Assembly (NCBI GenBank): GCA_025361665.1
Contig: JANYKF010000280.1
Span: forward strand, 1 to 5,561
DNA: 5,561 bases
Origin: Clostridiaceae bacterium
GTDB taxonomy: Bacteria > Bacillota > Clostridia > DSM-8532
Direction of reading: 5' to 3'
The notes below the pieces were generated by a model that was not told the origin of the DNA, ran no database searches, and was given only the letters and a program-made list of their open reading frames with translations. Every line of letters starts with the position of its first letter. The stretch's first letter is position 1. The position numbers were made by a program, and so were the translations under genes. This document shows, in pieces, positions 1 through 5,561 of this stretch.

Positions 1-2
1 GC

Positions 3-1193
3 GCGGCGGACGACGGCATCTCCATCTCCGTGCTGGATGCCGCGGGAAAACCCATCCTGTCGGGTCCCGCCCCACTCCGCGGACGCGGGGAGCGGCGCAT
101 GCGCGGCATGATGCCGTTTCAAGGGGGAGATGACGCACCTGGCCTGGCGATGGGGCCGGGAAATGTCACACGGACTGTTCCGTTGTCTTTTGAAGGCGCA
201 GCCATCGGGTCTGCCATCGTCTCCGCGCCGGGAACGATGATGAACATGCAGGACGAGGCGTTCATCACGACCATCAACCGTGTCGTCATCATGACCGGGG
301 CCGCGCTGCTTCTGCTGGGGCTTGCTGTCGCCTATCTCGCGGCGTCCAGGATCGGGATCGTATTCCGGCACATGACCGGTGCCGCAGAACGGATCGGCGC
401 CGGCAAGTATGGGCAGACCGTGCAGGAACGCACCGGGATTTCGGAAATCCAGTCCCTGATGGATTCCATCAACCGGTTGTCGCTTGCGCTGGAGAAGCAG
501 GAATCCCTCCGGAAAAGACTGTTTTCCGATGTCGCGCATGATCTGCGCACGCCGGTCACGATTCTGCTTTCCCATCTCGAAGCCATCCGCGACGGCATCT
601 GGGAACCAGATGCGGAACGGATGACGGTCTGCATGGAGGAAGCCAATCAACTGGCCCGCCTCATTTCCGAAGTCGAGAAACTGGCCAGGCTGGATGTGGG
701 AGAAACGATCCTGCATCCGGTCCAGGGAGATTTGATGCCTGCGGCACGCCTGGCAGTGTCGGGCTGGGCGCCCGTTTTCGCGGCGAAGCAGGTGGAAATC
801 CGCCAGTTGGGCTCATCGGCGGTCGGATGCTTTGATCAGGAGAGCCTTGTCACGATCCTGAACAATCTCCTCGGCAATGCATTGAGGCACACGCCGGCTG
901 GAGGTGCCGTGACGGTGGACACTTCCATGCAGGATGATCGTGCACGCCTGTCCGTCTCCGATACGGGCATTGGCATTCCCGCTTCAGATTTGCCCCTCAT
1001 CTTCGAACGGTTCTACCGGGCCGACAACTCCCGAAGCAGCGAGACAGGCGGATCCGGAATCGGCCTGGCCATCGTCCGCGCCTTGCTGGACGCGCAGGGC
1101 GGGACCATAAGGGCCGAAAGCGCACTTGGGGCCGGAGCCACGTTTGTCATCGAATTTCCTGTTGCCGCTTCATCAGTCGGACAACCGGATTAG
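3..1193 (+). CDS. Two-component sensor histidine kinase (5'-truncated by window edge)
   Basis: Membrane-bound sensor kinase that should autophosphorylate on histidine and pass the phosphate to a response regulator. The frame is open to the left edge, so the true start is outside the window; the GTG at 30 lies inside the sensor domain and is not a convincing start. Numbering from the first whole codon (base 3), 396 residues are visible: the end of an extracytoplasmic sensor region (1-90), a transmembrane helix (about 94-114, rich in Leu/Ala), a HAMP linker (about 115-168), a HisKA dimerisation domain with H-box FSDVAHDLRTP and phospho-acceptor His179 (codon 537-539), and a HATPase_c domain with N-box NNLLGNALRH (Asn292), G1 box DTGIGIP (320-326), F-box FERFYR (334-339) and G2 box GGSGIGLA (349-356). 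All catalytic boxes are intact. It resembles BaeS/CusS-type kinases. The cognate regulator is not in the window and would be expected upstream. The ligand is unknown; the sensor part contains several Met residues. Confidence 0.95.
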   Translation, partial: AADDGISISVLDAAGKPILSGPAPLRGRGERRMRGMMPFQGGDDAPGLAMGPGNVTRTVPLSFEGAAIGSAIVSAPGTMMNMQDEAFITTINRVVIMTGAALLLLGLAVAYLAASRIGIVFRHMTGAAERIGAGKYGQTVQERTGISEIQSLMDSINRLSLALEKQESLRKRLFSDVAHDLRTPVTILLSHLEAIRDGIWEPDAERMTVCMEEANQLARLISEVEKLARLDVGETILHPVQGDLMPAARLAVSGWAPVFAAKQVEIRQLGSSAVGCFDQESLVTILNNLLGNALRHTPAGGAVTVDTSMQDDRARLSVSDTGIGIPASDLPLIFERFYRADNSRSSETGGSGIGLAIVRALLDAQGGTIRAESALGAGATFVIEFPVAASSVGQPD

Positions 1194-1213
1194 AACGGAA
1201 GACGAGGGAATTG

Positions 1214-1219
1214 AGGAGG
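1214..1219 (+). promoter_or_regulatory. Ribosome binding site fixing the methyltransferase start
   Basis: A perfect AGGAGG lies 6 nt before the ATG at 1226. An in-frame TTG at 1211 would add five residues, but it sits upstream of and overlapping this site, so ATG 1226 is the better start. Confidence 0.85.
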
Positions 1220-1225
1220 TTGGAA

Positions 1226-2287
1226 ATGTCTGAAACAGATGGATTGCGTTATGGCCTGATGGTGAATCCGGGGCACAACCGCGTCTACTTCGAATCCTCC
1301 AAGGCAATGGCCCGTGCGGAACTGGAAATCGCCTGCCGCTGTTTCGAAACGCCGTGCGGTGACTTCAGACCGCTGGAAGTGGAAGGGATTCATCTGCTTT
1401 CCTTTCGTGCGGGGCGTCCTTTATCCGAACCGGATCTTCTCCTGTTGTCCAGGCTTTCTTTCGTGTTTGCCATTTTTCATCTTGAAGCGCGAGGAAATGA
1501 CTTCGCCCTCCTTCCCATCCGGAAAAGGCGAACGGGCGTCATGAACGACGATGTGGGCACCATCCTCAAATACTCGGGTAAAACCAATGAACTGTTCACC
1601 CGGATGATGATGAATGTCGGACTGCTGTCCGGCCGTTTTGCTAAAGAATCCGGCATATCCCTGCTGGATCCGGTTGCCGGGAAGGGAACCACGCTTTTCG
1701 AGGCAGCCATGTCCGGCTGGAATGCCTATGGGGTGGAAATTGGAGAGAAGGCCGTCCATGAGATGAGCGTCTTCTTCCGGAAGTACCTTGAAACCGGAAA
1801 ATACAAGCACGTCATGACACAGGAACGCATCAGCGGTGAAGGCAGGCGGTTCAGGTCGGAAATGACGCGGTTTGAATATTCCGTATCAAAGGAAGCGCAA
1901 AAGGCGGGTGCGAAACAGATTCTCTGCATGGTGGAAGGAGACAGCCAATATGCGGACCAATATTTCCGCAGGGAACAGTTTCATCTGATCGTCGGCGATC
2001 TTCCGTACGGTGTTCAGCACGGGAGTCACAGCCAAACGGTTTCGCCTTCCCTGACCCGCAACCCGAGGGAACTCGTGAAGGCCTGCCTTCCTGCCTGGCT
2101 TGAAGTCCTGAAACCTGGCGGCACCCTCGTGCTGGCCTGGAATCAGTTTGTGCTGGATCGGGATTCTTTTGCCTCCGTTTTCCGCATCAAAGGACTCACC
2201 GTGCTCAGCGATCCGCCCTATGACGGGTTCCTGCACCGGGTGGACCAGGCCATCAACCGTGATATGATCGTTGTAAGGAAAAATTGA
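1226..2287 (+). CDS. TRM11-family SAM-dependent methyltransferase
   Basis: Predicted Rossmann-fold methyltransferase of 353 residues, of the UPF0020/TRM11 type, whose characterised relatives methylate guanosine N2 in tRNA. The substrate here is not known and could be tRNA, rRNA or other nucleic acid. Visible motifs are the SAM-binding motif I, LDPVAGKGTT (147-156), followed by the acidic strand-2 end GVEIG, where Glu would bind the SAM ribose. The catalytic motif IV is VGDLPYG (about 256-262), the D-x-P-Y-G form expected for exocyclic amino methylation. LEVLKPGGTLVLAW (about 293-305) is a typical late core strand. Residues 1-110 form a separate N-terminal domain with no clear THUMP signature, as in other short bacterial TRM11-like proteins. 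Residues about 180-228 are a charged insertion between core strands. The start is set by the AGGAGG site; the gene begins 32 bp after the kinase and ends 22 bp before the glycosidase. No signal peptide or membrane segment is seen, so it is cytoplasmic. The family call is fairly sure; the substrate is not. Confidence 0.85.
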   Translation: MSETDGLRYGLMVNPGHNRVYFESSKAMARAELEIACRCFETPCGDFRPLEVEGIHLLSFRAGRPLSEPDLLLLSRLSFVFAIFHLEARGNDFALLPIRKRRTGVMNDDVGTILKYSGKTNELFTRMMMNVGLLSGRFAKESGISLLDPVAGKGTTLFEAAMSGWNAYGVEIGEKAVHEMSVFFRKYLETGKYKHVMTQERISGEGRRFRSEMTRFEYSVSKEAQKAGAKQILCMVEGDSQYADQYFRREQFHLIVGDLPYGVQHGSHSQTVSPSLTRNPRELVKACLPAWLEVLKPGGTLVLAWNQFVLDRDSFASVFRIKGLTVLSDPPYDGFLHRVDQAINRDMIVVRKN

Positions 2288-2296
2288 ATGGAATGG

Positions 2297-2301
2297 GGAG
2301 G
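2297..2301 (+). promoter_or_regulatory. Ribosome binding site of the glycoside hydrolase gene
   Basis: GGAGG within GGGGAGGA lies 8 nt before the ATG at 2310. It lies in the 22-bp gap after the methyltransferase stop and supports this ATG over the out-of-frame ATG at 2288. Confidence 0.8.
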
Positions 2302-2309
2302 ACACACGG

Positions 2310-4718
2310 ATGGAATCCATCAAACTGGACAGGAACTGGAAATTCAAGCATATGTCCGGAAAACCGGAGATGAAAGAGAAGGAAGGATGGGCGGCGGTCG
2401 ATCTGCCGCACGATTTCAGCATCGGCCTCTCCCGGAGTGCGGATGCGGTCGGTGGCGGCGGAAACGGGTATTTCCCCGGTGGCATCGGCCTGTACGAGAA
2501 GGAAATCGAAGTTCCGGCCGATTGGGTGGGCAAAACGGTCCTTCTTGAACTGGAAGGCGTCTACATGAACGCAGTGGTGCTGATCAACAAGCAATTGGCC
2601 GGGCGCCATCCATACGGCTATACAAGTTTCCATTGCGACCTCACGCCATACCTTCATGAGGGAAAGAACATCCTCCGCATCGAAGCCAACAACGGCGGAA
2701 TGGCTAATACCCGCTGGTACAGCGGTTCCGGGGTATATCGTCCCATCCGGCTCCTGGTGGGGGGCAAGGTCCGCACAGGTCCTTGGGATGTGGCCGTGTC
2801 GACAGTGGAAATAAGCAGCGGATCGGCCGTCGTGCAGGTTGCGACCCTTGTGAGCAATGACGGGCGGGAGGCTGTCCTGGCTGCCGTGCGATCAACCATA
2901 TCGGCAGACGGGCGGATGGTCTCTTCCTGTTACGGCAAGCTTGAGATTCCAGCCGGGAGCAGTGAAACCATCAGACAGGAGATCCTTGTGTCTGATGCCC
3001 GGACATGGTCAGTGGACGACCCGTTCCTGCACCGGTTGCAAACAGAGGTGCTGCTGGATGGGATCCTGGCTGATTCGGCTGAAACAGCATTCGGAATCCG
3101 TACCATTTCCGTGGATGCCGTCCATGGGTTCCGGCTCAACGGTGAAAAATTGAAGCTCAAGGGCGGATGCGTCCACCACGATTGCGGCCTGCTTGGGTCA
3201 GCCGCCTACGCCCGCGCCGAGGAACGAAAGGTGGAGCTTCTGAAGGCAAGCGGCTTCAACACCGTCCGCTGCGCGCACAATCCGCCCTCGGTCGCCTTTC
3301 TGGATGCCTGCGACCGTTTGGGCATGATGGTCATCGATGAGGCGTTCGATTGCTTCCGGCATGGCAAGAATCCCGGAGATTACAGTGTTTCGTTCGAAGA
3401 TTGGTGGCAGCGCGACCTGACAGCCATGGTCCTGCGCGACCGCAATCACCCGAGCGTGATCATCTGGTCCACCGGCAATGAGATCATCGAGCGCAACGGC
3501 TGGTCGAACGGTGCCGAATGGTCCCGGACATTGGCGGATCATGTGCGGTCCATCGACCCGACCCGGCCGGTGACCAATGCGCTCTGCGATCTTTGGGAGG
3601 ATACGATACCGGGGGATACGCCGGAAATCATGGCGCGCTGGGACAAAGCCACTTCCGCCTTCGCGGCCCCACTCGACATTGTTGGCTACAACTACCTTCT
3701 GCACCGCTATGAGCGGGATGCGGAACAGTATCCGGGCCGCGTCATCTGCGGAACGGAAACATTTCCCCATCAGGCGTTTGATTATTGGGAAGCGACGGAA
3801 CGGCTTCCATACGTCATCGGTGATTTTGTCTGGACGAGTCTCGACTATCTGGGAGAAGCCGGCCTTGGCCATGAGCGGCCCGCGGACTTCAAGGAAAACT
3901 GGACGCCGTACCCCTGGCATCAGGCGAATTGCGGCGATATCGACATCTGCGGCGTGAAACGCCCGCAATCTTATTACCGCGACTGTGTCTGGGGCATTTC
4001 ACAGGCTCCGTATATTGCCGTTCATTCTCCGGAAGACTTTGACAGGAAGCTTGTTTTGTCTCCCTGGGGATGGCCGGATGTCATGGCATCATGGAATTGG
4101 CCCGGGCAGGAAGGGAAAACCTGCGTCGTCGATGTGTACAGCCTGGATGATGAGGTTGTCCTTTGCCTCAATGGAAAGGAAATCGGAAGAAAACCCGCCG
4201 GGAAAGCCAACAGACATATGGCATCCTTCGAAGTCGCGTATGAACCGGGTTCCCTTGAAGCCATCGGGATCCGGTCAGGAATTGAGTGCTCGCGGACTTT
4301 GCTAGAAACCGCAGGATCTCCTTCATCCATTCGGCTGACGCCGGATCGGCGGATACTGGACAAAGGGTTTGGCGACCTTGCATATGTCTTGGCGGAAGTG
4401 GTCGACTCCAAAGGAGTCCGTGTGCCGACAGCAGAAAACCTTCTGCTCTTTGCGGCCAACGGGGAGGGCAGCCTGCTGGCAGTCGGCAATGGCGACCCGG
4501 ATTCCGAGGAGGCCTATACCGGAAACATGCGGCGTGCCTGCAGGGGAATCGCCACTGCCGTGGTACGGGCTGGAGGGGAACCGGGTGGGATCTTCCTGAC
4601 CGTATCGGCTGAAGGACTTGTTCCGGCCTCCGTGCGGCTTGAGTCCCTGTGCGTGAAGGAACCTGCGCCGATTCTTGCCGTCCAAGGCGTGCAACATGCG
4701 GAAGGAGAACCGGAATGA
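2310..4718 (+). CDS. Glycoside hydrolase family 2 enzyme, beta-galactosidase type, with DUF4982
   Basis: Retaining exo-glycosidase of 802 residues, most likely a beta-galactosidase; beta-glucuronidase or another GH2 specificity cannot be excluded. The order of domains is an N-terminal sugar-binding jelly roll (about 1-150, with WYSGSGVYRP at 136-145), an Ig-like sandwich (about 155-265, ending in FGIR), a TIM barrel (about 270-560), a DUF4982 domain (about 575-660, with VVLCLNGKEIGRK) and a C-terminal Ig-like GH2 domain (about 673-785, with NGEGSLLAVGNGDP). Barrel motifs include FNTVRCAHNPPS (316-327), DRNHPSVIIWSTGNE (377-391) with acid/base Glu391, and GTETFP (481-486) with Glu483 as predicted nucleophile, followed by YVIGDFVWTSLDYLGEAG (501-518). 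Catalytic residues are present and the length is normal for this subgroup. There is no signal peptide, so it probably acts in the cytoplasm on imported oligosaccharides or glycosides. No transporter or sugar regulator is visible beside it. Its stop overlaps the next start as ATGA. Confidence 0.93.
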   Translation: MESIKLDRNWKFKHMSGKPEMKEKEGWAAVDLPHDFSIGLSRSADAVGGGGNGYFPGGIGLYEKEIEVPADWVGKTVLLELEGVYMNAVVLINKQLAGRHPYGYTSFHCDLTPYLHEGKNILRIEANNGGMANTRWYSGSGVYRPIRLLVGGKVRTGPWDVAVSTVEISSGSAVVQVATLVSNDGREAVLAAVRSTISADGRMVSSCYGKLEIPAGSSETIRQEILVSDARTWSVDDPFLHRLQTEVLLDGILADSAETAFGIRTISVDAVHGFRLNGEKLKLKGGCVHHDCGLLGSAAYARAEERKVELLKASGFNTVRCAHNPPSVAFLDACDRLGMMVIDEAFDCFRHGKNPGDYSVSFEDWWQRDLTAMVLRDRNHPSVIIWSTGNEIIERNGWSNGAEWSRTLADHVRSIDPTRPVTNALCDLWEDTIPGDTPEIMARWDKATSAFAAPLDIVGYNYLLHRYERDAEQYPGRVICGTETFPHQAFDYWEATERLPYVIGDFVWTSLDYLGEAGLGHERPADFKENWTPYPWHQANCGDIDICGVKRPQSYYRDCVWGISQAPYIAVHSPEDFDRKLVLSPWGWPDVMASWNWPGQEGKTCVVDVYSLDDEVVLCLNGKEIGRKPAGKANRHMASFEVAYEPGSLEAIGIRSGIECSRTLLETAGSPSSIRLTPDRRILDKGFGDLAYVLAEVVDSKGVRVPTAENLLLFAANGEGSLLAVGNGDPDSEEAYTGNMRRACRGIATAVVRAGGEPGGIFLTVSAEGLVPASVRLESLCVKEPAPILAVQGVQHAEGEPE
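4702..4707 (+). promoter_or_regulatory. Ribosome binding site of the YaiI/YqxD gene, inside the glycosidase 3' end
   Basis: AAGGAG lies 7 nt before the ATG at 4715, within the last codons of the glycosidase. It decides for the ATG at 4715 rather than the earlier in-frame ATG at 4649, which would add 22 residues not typical of the family. Confidence 0.8.
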
Positions 4719-5152
4719 GGATTTTGGTGGATGCGGATGCCTGCCCCGTGAAGGATATCATTGTCAGGATGGCCCGTGGACGCGGAATCCATGTCATCAT
4801 GATTTGCGACACAAGCCACATCATCCGGGACGGATACAGCGAAGTGATCACCGTCGATCGGGATCGGGACAGTGCCGACCTTGCCCTGGCCAATCGCCTG
4901 AAACCCTCCGACATCGTGGTGACGCAGGATTTCGGCGTTGCAGCGCTTGCCCTGGGGAAGGGCTGCCGCGTGCTGAACCAGGACGGCATGGAATATGATG
5001 CCGACAATATTGACCGCCTGCTGTTCGAAAGGCATCTGGGACAGAAAGTGCGACGAGCCGGAGGGAGGACAAAAGGGATGAAAAAACGCAAGCCGGAAAA
5101 TGACGCGGAATTCGAAGCCGCGCTGCTTCACATGCTGGATGCCGAGTTGTGA
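4715..5152 (+). CDS. YaiI/YqxD (UPF0178, DUF188) family protein
   Basis: Small cytoplasmic protein of 145 residues, close to the usual family length of about 150. The hallmark N-terminus RILVDADACPVKD (2-14) carries Asp6, Asp8 and the conserved Cys10-Pro11. Further family features are DSADLALAN (52-60, Asp55), DIVVTQDFGVAALAL (66-80, Asp72) and the C-terminal GGRTKGMKKR segment. The family has a PIN/NYN-like fold, and its clustered Asp residues hint at metal binding or nuclease activity, but no role is firmly established. The start at 4715 gives exactly the family N-terminus and overlaps the glycosidase stop by 4 bp (ATGA), so translation is probably coupled. It is the last plus-strand gene of the cluster. 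Confidence 0.93.
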   Translation: MRILVDADACPVKDIIVRMARGRGIHVIMICDTSHIIRDGYSEVITVDRDRDSADLALANRLKPSDIVVTQDFGVAALALGKGCRVLNQDGMEYDADNIDRLLFERHLGQKVRRAGGRTKGMKKRKPENDAEFEAALLHMLDAEL

Positions 5153-5197
5153 CATTCCGAGAGGTTCAATGCAAGGAGATATCCGGTTCGAACACCA
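5153..5197. other. Short convergent intergenic gap, no clear terminator
   Basis: This 45-bp stretch separates two converging genes. It contains the short palindromes GATATC and GTTCGAAC but no strong GC stem followed by a T-run in either direction. A T-rich stretch (5200-5210) follows on the plus strand, inside the end of the PAP2 gene, but only weak pairing precedes it. Termination here may be factor-dependent or lie inside the opposite gene. Confidence 0.5.
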
Positions 5198-5561
5198 TTA
5201 TTTGCTTTTTGCTGCCGCTGTGGGCTGATTCGGGAAAAAACGAGTTTTGCCCCATCGGTAGAAAATTATAGAGGCAATCAGACATAATCCACCCAACAAA
5301 TAGGCGCCCAGTACATCACTAGCCCAGTGATCGCCGAGATAAATTCTCGATATTCCAACCAGGACGACCTGGCTGCCAAAGACGACCAGAAACATGGTTC
5401 GAATCCAGGATGGTTTGAGCAGGGTAAAAGACAGGAAACAGAGAAATCCGAAAAATGCGGTATAGTGCATGACGTGTCCACTAGGGAAACTATAGCCATT
5501 GAGTTGGTTGACGATATGAACGAGATCCGCACTCGGACGCGCACGGCGAATGATAACTTTG
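5198..5561 (-). CDS. PAP2-family membrane phosphatase (5'-truncated by window edge)
   Basis: C-terminal 120 residues of a type 2 phosphatidic acid phosphatase family protein, which removes phosphate from lipid phosphates or diphosphates such as phosphatidic acid or undecaprenyl diphosphate. The frame runs to the right edge, so the true start is outside; the ATG at 5470 is internal because the essential motifs lie upstream of it. All three signature motifs are readable: KVIIRRARP (C1, K-x6-RP, 5534-5560), YSFPSGHV (C2, PSGH at 5474-5485) and SRIYLGDHWASD (C3, SR-x5-H-x3-D) with the nucleophilic His at 5327-5329. Hydrophobic segments before and after C3 (about residues 35-48, 54-71 and 82-100 of the visible part) fit the family's membrane helices. 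A short basic tail follows. The coding GC is about 48%, below the rest of the window, and AT-rich codons such as TTA and ATA occur. It converges on the YaiI/YqxD gene; the exact lipid substrate cannot be told. Confidence 0.92.
   Translation of the reverse strand, partial: KVIIRRARPSADLVHIVNQLNGYSFPSGHVMHYTAFFGFLCFLSFTLLKPSWIRTMFLVVFGSQVVLVGISRIYLGDHWASDVLGAYLLGGLCLIASIIFYRWGKTRFFPNQPTAAAKSK

Noticed and set aside
30..32. GTG as start of the histidine kinase
   Set aside because: The same frame is open to the left edge with plausible sensor-domain sequence, and no ribosome binding site precedes the GTG; the gene is simply cut by the window.
1886..2533. Minus-strand open frame of 215 codons spanning the methyltransferase-GH2 junction
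   Set aside because: Antisense to both genes and without recognisable protein features; a shadow frame.
2288..2548. Plus-strand open frame starting at the ATG directly after the methyltransferase stop
   Set aside because: Out of frame with the GH2 gene, has an unstructured Gly/Arg-rich product, and the GGAGG site is placed for the ATG at 2310, downstream of this start.
3198..3968. Minus-strand open frame of 256 codons opposite the GH2 barrel
   Set aside because: Fully antisense to the conserved catalytic domain, with no ribosome binding site or family motif recognised.
4853..4870. Short tandem repeat of GATCGG
   Set aside because: It encodes the Asp-Arg repeat within the YaiI/YqxD protein and is too short to be more than codon repetition.
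4168..5091. Long minus-strand open frame of 307 codons across the GH2 end and the YaiI/YqxD gene
   Set aside because: It lies opposite two well-recognised genes, has low-complexity Arg/Ser/Pro-rich composition and no domain; it is a shadow frame of GC-rich coding DNA.
5170..5197. TTCGAA-containing stretch resembling a tRNA T-loop
   Set aside because: The flanking bases do not pair as a T-stem, and no acceptor, D or anticodon arm can be drawn.

Overview
This 5.6 kb window reads as ordinary bacterial chromosome. It is packed with protein-coding sequence and shows no mobile element, CRISPR array, tRNA or rRNA. Strong AGGAGG-type ribosome binding sites, a DUF4982-type family 2 glycoside hydrolase, a THUMP-less TRM11-type methyltransferase and a YaiI/YqxD protein together suggest a moderately GC-rich member of the Bacillota. 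That is an inference from style and gene content, not an identification.

Layout, left to right: (1) The 3' part of a membrane sensor histidine kinase (+), whose 5' end lies outside the window (to 1193). (2) A TRM11-family SAM-dependent methyltransferase (+, 1226-2287). (3) A cytoplasmic family 2 glycoside hydrolase of the beta-galactosidase type with DUF4982 and a C-terminal Ig-like domain (+, 2310-4718). (4) A YaiI/YqxD (UPF0178, DUF188) family protein (+, 4715-5152). (5) A PAP2-family membrane phosphatase on the opposite strand (-, ending at 5198), whose 5' end lies outside the window.

The four plus-strand genes are separated by 32 bp, 22 bp and a 4-bp ATGA overlap. None of the gaps has room for an independent promoter and terminator, so they are probably co-transcribed, although their functions (signalling, RNA or nucleic acid methylation, sugar hydrolysis, a PIN-like protein) do not form an obvious pathway. 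The PAP2 gene converges on this cluster across a 45-bp gap and is clearly lower in GC (about 48% by hand count, against about 57-63% in sampled stretches of the neighbouring gene), so 5153-5197 marks a compositional as well as a transcriptional boundary.

I found no convincing evidence of a previously undescribed system. The points most worth a second look are the composition break at the PAP2 gene, the mixed operon, and the methionine-rich sensor region of the kinase.
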